Shown one piece after another: positions 1-9,031 of a DNA stretch of 13,089 nucleotides. The DNA is taken from the NCBI RefSeq assembly GCF_000499385.1, contig NW_013654726.1:1-13089 (forward strand). Reading direction: 5' to 3'. The position numbers were made by a program, and so were the translations under genes. The stretch comes from Eimeria necatrix (Eukaryota > Apicomplexa > Conoidasida > Eucoccidiorida > Eimeriidae). Below the pieces are notes generated by a model. The model saw only the letters and a program-made list of their open reading frames with translations, had not been told where the DNA came from and did not search any database. How positions within the stretch are numbered: position 1 is the first letter of the stretch; the number at the start of each line of letters is the position of its first letter.

Positions 1-1929
1 GTCACTAAAAGCGAATCCTTTCTGAGGGCATGCTCCCAGCTTTTGGCGCTTCCCCTGGACCCTTGGCAGACCAATGCCTCAATGACAAGCCTAGCACTCG
101 ACGCACAGTCTGCCAACCGCAGACGAAATAGATCTACGCAACGCTCACTTCACTCAGAGCATGTTAGAAGCCTCTATTTGCAACACATGGAATGTTCCGC
201 ACCCAATTAAGGCTTAGTTATCAACCGCCTGCTGACCACCTACCGGCATGAACGCTGCAGATACCAAAAGTGTCTCAACAGCTGCGAGGTGCTAAACAGC
301 ACAGTCCCACGACCCTAAAGTCCAACCCTGCTGCTTCGAATCAGTCACTTGGAACCAATGTAAAAGGCTATGGTAGCGATAAACACATTTTTTTAGAGTA
401 AGGAAAACTGCCGTTTCCAAATCACAAAATATTTTCGCGTCCAACATGTCACGTGACCTGCATCACTTCATACCTACACCAGCGACAAAACACCCACACA
501 AAGTCTCCACAACACTCCTGCAGAAACACTATTGTTAAGGCCTCACACATTTACGCCGCCAAAAACGCTCACCGCGACGCCCTACTCATCTCCACATTCT
601 CCTTACCCACGAGTAACACAAACCACACTGCGAGCTACCCGTGGCTTGCATTTGCTCGCGTTAAACATCCCCGCACCAAACAAATACGCATTGACGCTAG
701 CAAATACACACGTACGCACACGCACTTTGCGTGTGAATATTATCGCGACGAACGAAACCACAAACGCCGCCCGGGCTCTCGTTCGCGCAACGTCAAACAC
801 CCATACGCTACGCTTGCGTCGCTGCTCTAACGCTCTCGCACAGCACCCTATGCATACGTCCTGCAACGTAAAAGCAACGACCATCTAAGCGCTAGCATAC
901 GGGAGATGCAGCCGTGCTGTGTTCTCACGATCACGAACTAAAAGCACTACACGGACGTGCTGCCATCCATTGTGGACGCGTCTGCCCAAGCAACGCAAAG
1001 GCGCCACAGACCAAAAGACTAACCACTCTGCCCAGGACTAATTAAAGTTAGAATATGCATGCCTCGATGTCCAACTTGCCCGGCTGCCAAACGCATTTCC
1101 TTACAAGACCTGTACTCTGCTTAGAGCTTACGAAAACTCAGTACATCGCTATATGGCCACAAACGCTTCAATGCCTGCCCTTCTTAGCAAGGTTTTCTGG
1201 AGCCGTCGAAGGCCTCACGCAAACTATTTACACAAGACACTGCGTTGCATTGCGTTACGACAAACTGACGGGCGCTTCGCCATTTGTCATTATCGTGGCA
1301 AAGGATTAGAGCCCCAAATAACAACGCGCCGCCATTTGTCCTTTGGAGATGTAAAAGCGTTAGAGGAAGATGAACCAGTCATCTCCACATGCAGTGTTGT
1401 TTACTCGATAGGAAACGCCCCGCTGCCATCACGCTCTGCCGCTCCGCGTCTCTTCCGCAGAGTCCAGTTTTTGAAAGGTAGGTGCACGGGCGAATTGACG
1501 CAGCTACGCGATGCAATCGAACGAAGGATGACTGAAAGCAGAAACATCGAAATGCTGCTCCTAGTCATGTTGCGCACAGGTTCTGTTGCACCGCGTATAC
1601 ACAGAAAAAAGGCGACAAAGCATTGTTCGCACATCGCCTAGTGAGAATTCGCGCACCAAGCACCCAAGGGCTGCTCGAACGTCGCCGCGTTCATAGCCCA
1701 CCAATGATACTCTACTCACAGCCCACCAAATATCACCCTCCATGGCCGTTCAACAATGCTTGGACGCCAAAAGTCCACAGCGCCAGCGCAAATGCACCAA
1801 AACTACTCTCAGGCAGTCGAATGGAACAGGCTATTTGCCCGTGGCGGTACAGACCTTCGTCTCGTCACGACAAATATACGAACGCGCATGCACCGCGTTA
1901 CCTTCGTGTTGCCACTCCCCACAGCTCTC
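1..1929. other. Gene-free unique sequence
   Basis: I see no supported gene, RNA gene or repeat array here. Several overlapping open frames occur, the longest being 162 codons on the plus strand at 1153-1641, but none shows a recognisable motif, signal peptide or membrane segment. The ATG of that frame has T at -3, a weak initiation context. The part from about 450 to 900 is A+C-rich on the plus strand, which removes many stop codons and accounts for the open frames there. A small perfect hairpin lies at 717-735. Confidence 0.6.
717..735. repeat. Short perfect hairpin (8-bp arms)
   Basis: CACACGCA at 717-724 and TGCGTGTG at 728-735 are exact reverse complements around the 3-base spacer CTT. 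It sits in an AC-rich stretch, so it may simply reflect local sequence simplicity. No T-run follows it, so there is no reason to call a terminator. Confidence 0.5.
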
Positions 1930-2441
1930 ATCACCCTTACAAGCAAGCAGTAGCGCTAAACAAGGCTTTCCTTCATTTGCTCCATTCACGGTAACACTTG
2001 AACATGACTGCCATGCAGAAACCTGCCACCGGGTCATGCAGGGCTGTTCGGGGAATGCGACACGCTTGTACATCATGTCCATTTGCTCCATCCAAGGTAA
2101 CACGTGAACATGACTGCCATGCAAAAACCTGCCACCAGAGCATGCAGGAGTGTTGGGAAAATGCGGCACGTATGCACATCATGTTCGTGACAGTCAGTAA
2201 TTTACATTTTCGAGTGCTACATAAAATTGAAGCTCGGTACACCCACCCTTGGACAACAGCCGCATGCCTAGGATACAGCTGTGCTAAGCAGTACATTTTT
2301 GTTAGATCGCATCTCTTTTGCTGCGACGCTGACACCCTGTATAGCCTGGCCGTGGTACACACCAGTAAAGTTCGGATCACTCAAGCTTTCCCACGATATT
2401 TACTGGCGAACTCAAGCTCCCCAACGCGCTCAACAGAATGT
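1930..2441. repeat. 512-bp tandem duplication, copy 1
   Basis: The unit starts with ATCACCCTTACAAGCAAGC and ends with CAACAGAATGT. The next copy follows immediately in the same orientation. Every stretch I compared between the two copies was identical, and the open frames they contain translate identically. The base before copy 1 (C, 1929) differs from the last base of the unit (T), and the base after copy 2 (C) differs from the first base of the unit (A). The boundaries are therefore exact, with no microhomology at the junction. The unit length is not a multiple of three, so the duplication does not preserve a reading frame. No protein family is recognisable inside. Confidence 0.95.
1974..2185. 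repeat. Two 106-bp diverged repeats nested in copy 1
   Basis: Monomers at 1974-2079 and 2080-2185 both start CATTTGCTCCAT and align without gaps. I count 17 differences in 106 bases, about 84% identity. Shared blocks include GAACATGACTGCCATGCA and AAACCTGCCACC. The tract stops abruptly where a third monomer would begin at 2186. Because these are diverged while the enclosing 512-bp copies are identical, the 106-bp duplication is the older event. Confidence 0.9.
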
Positions 2442-2953
2442 ATCACCCTTACAAGCAAGCAGTAGCGCTAAACAAGGCTTTCCTTCATTTGCTCCATTCA
2501 CGGTAACACTTGAACATGACTGCCATGCAGAAACCTGCCACCGGGTCATGCAGGGCTGTTCGGGGAATGCGACACGCTTGTACATCATGTCCATTTGCTC
2601 CATCCAAGGTAACACGTGAACATGACTGCCATGCAAAAACCTGCCACCAGAGCATGCAGGAGTGTTGGGAAAATGCGGCACGTATGCACATCATGTTCGT
2701 GACAGTCAGTAATTTACATTTTCGAGTGCTACATAAAATTGAAGCTCGGTACACCCACCCTTGGACAACAGCCGCATGCCTAGGATACAGCTGTGCTAAG
2801 CAGTACATTTTTGTTAGATCGCATCTCTTTTGCTGCGACGCTGACACCCTGTATAGCCTGGCCGTGGTACACACCAGTAAAGTTCGGATCACTCAAGCTT
2901 TCCCACGATATTTACTGGCGAACTCAAGCTCCCCAACGCGCTCAACAGAATGT
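2442..2953. repeat. 512-bp tandem duplication, copy 2
   Basis: This is the second, apparently identical copy of the unit at 1930-2441. After 2953 the sequence changes to unrelated DNA beginning CAGATACAATCC. A 218-codon plus-strand open frame (2510-3166) starts in this copy and runs out into flanking DNA; it shows no domain and is best explained as chance. Identity this high means either a very recent duplication or an assembly error that placed one segment twice. Confidence 0.95.
2486..2697. repeat. Two 106-bp diverged repeats nested in copy 2
   Basis: Monomers at 2486-2591 and 2592-2697 are the counterparts, 512 bases downstream, of the pair at 1974-2185. The locus therefore carries four 106-bp monomers in two pairs, separated by 300 bp of other unit sequence. 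Confidence 0.9.
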
Positions 2954-4800
2954 CAGATACAATCCGCATTCGAAGGGACAGGAATTCGCCAATTCATGAA
3001 CCTCAACGATATGTTTAGAGCTCTAGGCCAGGCAGAGATATGCATAGCAAAAGCGCAAGCCCATGAGGAGCGCTCACTTATGAGCGCCAGTTGTACCCAT
3101 CCACTGCACGCCAAGCATCCTGGGTCCCAGCAGCTGCACGAACGTCACTGCCACGCCGCACCATGACCACAAACCCCTTGAATCACTGAGGTCCGCTCTC
3201 ACCTCAACGCGACAAAAGCCCTCGGACAAGGCAAGGAACATCTGCTCACTCTTCCGCACGTCTGTTTATGTTGTACATTGTATGCGGGTGCAACACGACC
3301 CCAAAGCGAGCTAACTACTTGGCAGATCCTGTGTACGAGAGCATCGTCACCACCATGCACAACTCTACATGGTCTACCGGTACATTAATCTCACCACCAC
3401 TGCAGGCGCATTGCGACTGGAAGCAAGATTACCCACAAGGAGGATAAGCAAAATACACTGGCGCAATTCCATTTGCCACACGCGCAGCGGTAGAAGCACA
3501 TGATAAAGTCTCAAGGGTCAGTCTTTGTCGGAATCCGTCTGACTGAACAGAAAAGCTGGCTGGCTGAGAGCTCGACACAAAGTGGGCATGCAAAACGCAC
3601 TGGCGCGATTCCATGTGCTATAGGTGAAGCACTCGACACACGACATGAAGTTACAAACCACAGCCTTTTAAGATACCTTTTACACAAAGAAGTTCATACA
3701 ATAATCACAGCCTCCACCAAAAGCATACCGCCGTAGCACTATTGCACGGGATGCGACAGGACACCGAGGAGCCTGGGAAAAGCATTTCCAGTGCATCTAA
3801 TCAACTTTGCGCCTGGGTCACACTCAGAATGAGCAGCCACTTGATACTAGTTACTATTGATGACCTAGCGCATCGTGCCAGCGCGTCGCGCCAGCGCATT
3901 AGGCATAAATGCCCTCATGTCACTCAGAAGACTGAAGCTTACGAGGCAAGGACTTTGCCCGCCTTCTGCCATATTGCGTTTATGTTGTCCGGGCATTCCG
4001 TTAGGGTGACCCTTGATTGAATTGTAGCAACGAGCGCCAAGAAACGCAACAATCGTGGCGGTCAGTAAGACGAGGCTTAAGACTGCAGGCAACACGCCGG
4101 GCCAGCGTCTCCATAAAGCCGAAGCACCTTGGTGATCAGCTCGAGGCGTTCCTACTGAAGGGCTTGCGTTCAGCAATCCGTCTTCTGACGTTTTTGCTCC
4201 AAGGAAAGCATCGGCTGTGATGACTATCAAGATTAGGGAGTGTCGAACGTGCACGTGCATTTTTGATGAAATAATTGAGGGGTTCAAACGCTCTTGTGTT
4301 GCACGTAGGTTTTTTTGATGTCATACAAGAGCTTTTGCTTGTCTCTGCCCTGTTCGCTTGCTGTGGTCTGTCTCCAACGGACCGCCAGCACATACAAGTG
4401 GGAAACTATTTGGAAAGGCCTATTAGAGACAATGCTAAACTCTCAAAATACATAGACAGCAGCTAAGATGCTAAGAAGTTTAGCGAAACGTTTACGCGTA
4501 ACATGAACAGTCTGGTGCGTCGTCGAGACTAGGGAGTCGACAAACGTGGGCTCCAGGGCTGTTCTACCGGACATGGGAAACTTTCACGAATTAGTGAGCA
4601 CAGGATCACGCAAGAGTTAGAGCAACTGGAGGATATATTTATGAAAAGAACGCTCAGTGAATGTTCTAGTATTCATTTTGGTATTCATTTCTGTGGACGT
4701 GAGACGGGCAAAACACACTGTGTTGGCAGTTTGGGAAGCAGACCGCTGTTAACAGCAGCCCCGTGGCGATCGACCAGAGGAAAAGATCCACCAAGTCACA
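2954..4800. other. Gene-free stretch with one weak repeat
   Basis: No supported gene. Open frames here are short (up to 140 codons, minus strand 3865-4287) and show no recognisable motif. The only structure seen is a degenerate repeat near 3449-3620, annotated separately. Confidence 0.55.
3449..3620. repeat. Degenerate direct repeat, 142-bp spacing
   Basis: Bases 3449-3478 and 3591-3620 match at 25 of 30 positions, sharing CACTGGCGC and ATTCCAT. Weaker similarity continues downstream of both (GGTAGAAGCAC against AGGTGAAGCAC). This looks like the trace of an old tandem duplication of about 142 bp. Short matches of this quality can arise by chance, so confidence is limited. Confidence 0.45.
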
Positions 4801-4812
4801 ACTGATTTGGAG

Positions 4813-4831
4813 AATAAAATCTTTATTTTAT
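4813..4831. promoter_or_regulatory. Back-to-back poly(A)-signal-like palindrome
   Basis: ATAAAAT (4814-4820) and ATTTTAT (4825-4831) are perfect inverted repeats around CTTT. This gives AATAAA on the plus strand at 4813-4818 and, read on the minus strand, AATAAA at 4827-4822. An outer CTGAT/ATCAG pair (4802-4806 and 4830-4834) partly overlaps it. The arrangement is what a compact bidirectional polyadenylation region between convergent transcripts would look like. AATAAA is common in AT-rich DNA and no gene is recognised on either side, so the functional reading is weak. Confidence 0.25.
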
Positions 4832-4921
4832 CAGTAAGAGGAACATATATGATTGTTCGTGAGTTTTTTCAGTGGAAACAGACATGCCACGCGCGAACGG
4901 ACCTAGTAATGCTGCTGTGGG

Positions 4922-4957
4922 GTGTAGTGAACAGATGTAGTGAGCCAGGGACTACAC
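4922..4957. repeat. Inverted repeat with TGTAGTG-type palindrome
   Basis: GTGTAGT (4922-4928) pairs exactly with ACTACAC (4951-4957). A second TGTAGT (4936-4941) can pair with ACTACA (4951-4956), giving two alternative hairpins that share the right arm. The inner version, 4936-4956, has the layout TGTAGTG, core GAGCCAGGG context, ACTACA. It resembles the palindromes at 5297 and 12840. The 12-mer GCTGCTGTGGGG lies just upstream (4911-4922) and also flanks the 5297 site. Confidence 0.6.
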
Positions 4958-5296
4958 TGTTACTACGTGTGACATTGAGCGAGTCCGACTAGGATGGACG
5001 CTCTGTACTGACTGTCAACAACATCAACATCAAAATAATCTTATAGAATTGAGTTCGTATTATTATAAGGTACAGGAAACCCAGAATAATAGGACTGAGT
5101 GACGACCCTTGCTGAGGGTCAGTGCCCGAGTCGCGGCACCGGCCTCGCGTCGACCCCCTTGCCCGGTGCGGGCCAGCTGGCGCATGTTCCCGTTTATGAT
5201 TTTCCGCTATCCAGCGGTGCCTTATGCCTTAAGATATTCAATATTATTCATGCCTTTCGCGATAGTAAGCCTCGAGGGGTGGCGACGAAGGTCAAT

Positions 5297-5315
5297 TGTA
5301 GTGCCAGGCACTACA
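5297..5315. repeat. Palindrome TGTAGTGCC-A-GGCACTACA
   Basis: Nine-base arms pair perfectly around a single A at 5306. This is the most symmetrical member of a three-site family (4936-4956, 5297-5315, 12840-12859). It overlaps the next small palindrome ACAGC-T-GCTGT and is followed by GCTGCTGTGGGG (5316-5327). A palindrome of this kind could bind a dimeric protein or form a hairpin; the sequence does not say which. Confidence 0.8.
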
Positions 5316-5418
5316 GCTGCTGTGGGGCATGTACTGTCTTTGCAACACACTGCTTTTGGAAAGAACGAAGGATTCTTCGTTGAATTCAGAAATATTCCCA
5401 GAATATGGATCGTTATTT

Positions 5419-5454
5419 TTGCAGCATATTCATTAAATAATGAATATGCTGCAA
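5419..5454. repeat. Perfect 36-bp palindrome (17-bp arms)
   Basis: The left arm at 5419-5435 (TT then GCAGCATATTCATTA) and the right arm at 5438-5454 are exact reverse complements with only AA between them. It could extrude as a cruciform or form a strong hairpin in RNA. With a 2-base centre it is not a typical microRNA precursor. No T-run follows it, and the context is eukaryotic, so a rho-independent terminator is not implied. Confidence 0.9.
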
Positions 5455-5460
5455 TGAAAT

Positions 5461-6950
5461 AGCTGCTGCCAGGGTGGCACGCGCGAGGAGATTCGCCGAC
5501 AAACAAAGGCGAACATGTCATTTCAACACTGTCACTATTGACTTCAACTTAAAAGCCTTTTAGTTATTGCATAAGCGTTCGAGTGGTTGATGTTCGGTCA
5601 GCAAAAATAACTAGCCTAGCAGCTCTCAGGTGTTAAGTTTTGTAGGCGCCCATCAGGCACTTGCTTACAATTCCGTTCTACCTCACCAATTATTCTTTAA
5701 CGCGAAGAACTGAGTATTCAGTAAGCGTACAAACTGAGCGCCACTCTCGTGCAACGGGAAAATGTGGTGAGCGCACAGTAGGTACTAAACACACAGCCAC
5801 ACACACACAACCAAGTTTTTGTACCGGTTTTCTAGTCGCCTAAAATCGTGGTAAATTATTCTACATGTGTTTTGTCTCACGGGCTGAAGAATAATACAAT
5901 GCTTCTTGCTTTTCGCACCAGCTAGATCCATTGCCTCAAGTCAAAGCCCACCGGTTTTCCACGTGATCCAACAAGCTTCAAACGCCTGATTTTCGCCATG
6001 ATTTCACAAAAATTGAGCAGGCGTTTGCTACAGCTAGTCGCATTCCAAGAAGCTTCTCATTTCGGCGACTTCATGGGTTGGCGTCCCTACTGAAAATAAA
6101 GCGCTGCTCGCGAGCTTGTTTGACTAGCGGTTTGGTTTCATCTTTCAAACAGTTCTTAGACCCACAATATACCTGATATCTTATGCATTCGGCATGCCAT
6201 GTCATGTCTTTTTCGCGACGAACTCCCTGAGAATTGGCAGCAGCAGAACGAAAGCGTCTGCTTGGCGTATGCTACTGCGTTTCAGTAGGGAGAAGACGGG
6301 GTAATTTATACTCAAAGAAAAGCGTCTAGATCGTTGACACACTCCTTGAATATTTGTTTCATTGGTTCGACTCTAAAGGATTTGGAGCCCAAAAGGTGCA
6401 CCAAGCGCTTTTGTTTGCAGAATGAGAAGAGCACCGGTTTCTCTCTGTAAAAAGAAAAGATTTAGGGCTCGGAAAAAAAAGCGAGCGCTTCCACGCTTAT
6501 GAGGACACACCAAATATACACAGTTTTCCATGACAACGCACACAATTTGCAAAACCGAAATGATCAAACATTGCGTGCCGGTGTATTTCGCAGATGATAT
6601 CTTACAACCTGGGCAGTGCATTAAAGAGATGTACTTACAGTGGCTTGCCGTAGCGACGGTGCAAAGACCAACCGCGCATTCGCTCGTTCGAGGAGCATAA
6701 CATTTTTTCGAGGTTTAGAATAAGTCCAGGAGCACTGTGCAGTACTCACTAGGTGTTTACTGTTCGACCACGACCTCAAGCGATAAAGTTTGCGCTCATT
6801 TCATTCCACGTAGCTTAGCGACTCGTAAAGCGCATTGCGTGCAATTGACACACTTTCTGCAGGCAAAGGAAAGCCTACTTGCAAAGCAAGTGCAAGATGA
6901 ATAAGTGAAAATGCTGTATCCCCTCAGCATCCATACGTATATGACCTAAC
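5461..6950. other. Gene-free stretch, nothing recognised
   Basis: No open frame exceeds 100 codons and none has a recognisable motif. A short CA run occurs at about 5793-5809. GGTTCGACTCT near 6364 resembles a tRNA B box but has no matching A box or cloverleaf. I see no repeat arrays or strong hairpins. Confidence 0.5.
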
Positions 6951-6953
6951 TTC

Positions 6954-7021
6954 GCGTCAGGCCCCAACTTACGTACTGGCAGGAACACTTTTACGGCCAG
7001 TAAAATGCTAGTTCACTAGCA
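6954..7021. repeat. Dispersed repeat family A, copy 1
   Basis: This 68-base segment matches 7297-7364 in the same orientation with about 10 differences and no gaps, roughly 85% identity. Shared blocks include CCCAACTTACG, CACTTTTACGG, CAGTAAAATGCT and TTCACTAGCA. Its right end contains a perfect hairpin, TGCTAGT (7006-7012) and ACTAGCA (7015-7021). It abuts family B at 7019, and the two may be modules of one larger element. Confidence 0.75.
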
Positions 7022-7203
7022 AACGAAACGAAATTCGGACGTCAGCGCCAAATTCTTGATCTGCTTGGTCAGTTCTCTGAAGTGTCTGTGCCAACTCATG
7101 CGACTCTCCTCGCGCCTTCTTTTACGCACCCGGCAAGGTTCCCAAATGGGGAAGGGATGCGCTTAAGCCGTGACCCTTCATGTCAACGCCACCACTCTGT
7201 TCA
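7019..7203. repeat. Dispersed repeat family B, copy 1
   Basis: The core, 7019 to about 7175, aligns with 7770-7925 in the same orientation at close to 90% identity with one gap. Shared blocks include CGAAACGAAATTCGGA, GTCAGCGCCAAATTCTTGA, CTCCTCGCGCCTTCTTT and ATGGGGAAGGGATGCGC. Weaker similarity runs on to about 7203. On the minus strand, copy 2 shows short open frames that are interrupted in copy 1, so this is treated as a non-coding repeat. Confidence 0.85.
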
Positions 7204-7296
7204 TCTGCCTGCAGTAAAATCGGTGTGGGCGCATACGTGCATAGGATAAAATGCACGCGTATAGCAGAAGTGGCAGGCCATTAATGTCCACACTCC

Positions 7297-7364
7297 GCGT
7301 CGGGTCCCAACTTACGAACTGAAAAGAGCACTTTTACGGGCAGTAAAATGCTGCTTCACTAGCA
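7297..7364. repeat. Dispersed repeat family A, copy 2
   Basis: This is the direct counterpart of 6954-7021. Here the hairpin at the right end is broken (TGCTGCTTCACTAGCA), and family B does not follow: the next bases, AACGCAGTCG, are unrelated. The modules can therefore occur separately. Confidence 0.75.
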
Positions 7365-7769
7365 GAACGCAGTCGAACGACCGACAAACATGCCATGTTA
7401 CTGTGGCCATCCCAGTAATGGCACAGCGTACGGCCTGCAATTTCACCCCTGATCGATTCGGCCATGGACTGCCATCCAGAACGAAGCAGCAGAGCAGCAG
7501 ATCCGCCTGTATGTTTGCTGGACCATCGCTTTTTATCTGAGGCGTCAGAAATGCAACCTATGAAGGGGAACAGTTCTGTGAAATTGCTGCATCTGCTGTG
7601 ATTTAGTCAGTAAGCTACCCACTGGCTGCAACATTTGGGAACCGAGAAGCTAATTGTCATGTCCCTCGCTACATACACGACACCTATAATGTACATGTTG
7701 CGCACTCAAAACGCTACACTTCTAAAGAGGGCTTCTCGGTAGCAAAATAACTGATGCCATAAAAAGACT

Positions 7770-7953
7770 GCAAAACGAAACGAAATTCGGATGTCAGCGC
7801 CAAATTCTTGACGTGCTTGGTCAGGTCTCCGAAGTGTCTGTGCCAAATCACAGGATTCTCCTCGCGCCTTCTTTCACGCATCCTACAAGATTCCAAAATG
7901 GGGAAGGGATGCGCTTAAGCAGTGACCATATCAAAACCACCACGTACACTTCA
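7770..7953. repeat. Dispersed repeat family B, copy 2
   Basis: This is the second copy of the family at 7019-7203, starting GCAAAACGAAACG and keeping the GGGAAGGGATGCGCTTAAGC block. The starts of the two copies are 751 bp apart. Family A is missing to its left, so this copy is either truncated or began at a module boundary. A 110-codon and a 60-codon minus-strand open frame overlap it without recognisable features. Confidence 0.85.
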
Positions 7954-8530
7954 ATTCCTTGAACGCGATAACAAAAACCTTTTCCTCGAACTAAGTGCCA
8001 TGTCCTCAGCATTATCTTTGAGCTTGGATCTGCCCAGTGTGTCTGTAAACCCAAGAAGGGCTTGTTGACCACTAAGGCATCCCAAACAGTTCCTCTTAAG
8101 ACCAGCCATTCGCACGCTTTACATCTCACACGGGCATTCATAACTAGCAAAGGGAAAACAGATCGCGTTTTTGATGACAAAATACTCCGATTGACATTTC
8201 TTTTCTACCGGAAATTCGAGGCACGCATTTAGTGGAGCCCAAGAACCGTTTCCTACACCGCGAAAGCACAATGTCTGGATAGCTCCATACCAAAAACCGA
8301 GGTGCACGGGTAAACCACGTCCCGCGCGAGTTCCACGCTCGAGCATGTACTCCGTAGAAACGCCGAGGTGAAGATGAATTCCAAGCACTATTCTTGATGC
8401 AAATCTCTACTTCACAAATGCGTATCACTACGGTCCACAGATTTAGCAAGGTTAATCGGCGATATCCTCCTTCAGCCCGTTGTTAATTCAAAGACTCAAT
8501 GGTGCTTTCAGGCATCGAGCAGTGTGACCA
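7954..8530. other. Gene-free stretch, nothing recognised
   Basis: Overlapping minus-strand open frames of about 90-110 codons occur (7848-8180, 8119-8388, 8144-8449). None has a recognisable motif or a clear start context, and they overlap in different frames, as expected of non-coding DNA. No repeats or hairpins stood out. Confidence 0.45.
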
Positions 8531-8577
8531 CAGACACGATGAAAATGCCACGGGACTGGCTCTGCGCCACCAGTACC

Positions 8578-8990
8578 AAGACTCCCGTCGGTCTCACTGG
8601 CTACAGAAAAACAATAATTGCTGGAGTGCATTTTTACTAGGCGTTGAAGCCAAAAGAAGAGTGCTGAGCAAGCAGCTTCCGCACGGCACTACAAAGCTCC
8701 ATGCAACTAAACCCAAGACTGCCATCAGTCTCACTGCCTACAGAAAGTCCATGGTTGGTGGGCTGCAGTTTCACTAGGCGTTGGAAACAAAGGAAGTGTG
8801 CTGAAAGAGTAGCTTCCGCACGCTACTCACGATGCAACAAAGCTCTGCACAACTAAAATCAAGACTCCCATCAGTCTCACTGCCTACAGGAAGTCAATGG
8901 TTCGTGGAGTGTATTTTTACTAGGCGATAGAAACAAAGGAAGAGTGCTGAAATAACAGCTCCCGCACGGCACCCAAATGATGCGACCGAG
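8578..8990. repeat. Three-unit tandem array, units about 137-146 bp
   Basis: Units begin at 8578, 8715 and 8861, each with AAGACT. They share in order: TC(G/A)GTCTCACTG, CTACAG, TTACTAGGCG or its variant TTCACTAGGCG, a GTGCTGA block, CTTCCGCACG or its variant CTCCCGCACG, and (in units 1 and 2) AAAGCTC-GC. The first unit is 137 bp and the second 146 bp; the third fades near 8980-8990. Sequence at about 8535-8577 (CACGATG...CTCTGC...AAGACTCCC) resembles the end of a unit, so a decayed partial unit may precede the array. The 92-codon plus-strand frame at 8499-8777 lies over repeats and is not supported as a gene. Confidence 0.85.
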
Positions 8991-9031
8991 GAATGCTGAC
9001 CGGAAAATTGCACTTTGTGCCATAAATGAAG

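Larger units (their letters stand above)
5104..5454. repeat. Hairpin-dense segment (seven perfect inverted repeats)
   Basis: Perfect inverted repeats are: 5104-5120 (GACCCT/AGGGTC), 5172-5181 (GCCAGCTGGC), 5297-5315 (9-bp arms, 1-base centre), 5313-5323 (ACAGC/GCTGT), 5364-5381 (7-bp arms AACGAAG/CTTCGTT), 5392-5406 (ATATTC/GAATAT) and 5419-5454 (17-bp arms). A further pair, GCACCGG (5136-5142) and CCGGTGC (5163-5169), spans the GC-rich left end. Both strands stay open for about 100 codons (plus 5109-5462, minus 5222-5521), but neither product is recognisable. The palindrome makes both strands encode a similar AAYSL-N-EYAA peptide. It could be a foldback or miniature transposon fragment; no terminal repeats or target-site duplication were identified. 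Confidence 0.55.

Noticed and set aside
453..888. Overlapping 125- and 118-codon plus-strand frames and a 93-codon minus-strand frame
   Set aside because: The stretch is A+C-rich and poor in stop codons in several frames at once. The products are low-complexity T/H/R-rich and unrecognised.
1153..1641. 162-codon plus-strand open frame starting with an ATG
   Set aside because: One frame of this length is roughly expected by chance in 13 kb over six frames. The start context is weak and no motif is visible.
1973..2892. Twin 135-codon minus-strand frames (1973-2380 and 2485-2892)
   Set aside because: They are identical only because the DNA is duplicated. The encoded sequence contains the 106-bp repeat in shifting phase, so it is not a conserved protein.
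2510..3166. 218-codon plus-strand open frame, the longest in the window
   Set aside because: It starts inside the second copy of the 512-bp repeat, includes non-triplet 106-bp repeats and runs into unrelated flanking DNA. There is no recognisable domain.
5109..5462. 117-codon plus-strand frame with an opposing 99-codon minus-strand frame
   Set aside because: Openness on both strands follows partly from the palindromes, and neither product is recognisable. It is described as a hairpin-rich segment instead.
5785..5812. CA-rich run
   Set aside because: It is too short to call a microsatellite of note.
6364..6374. GGTTCGACTCT resembling a tRNA B box
   Set aside because: There is no A-box match at the right distance and no acceptor or anticodon stem can be drawn, so neither a tRNA nor a tRNA-derived SINE is supported.
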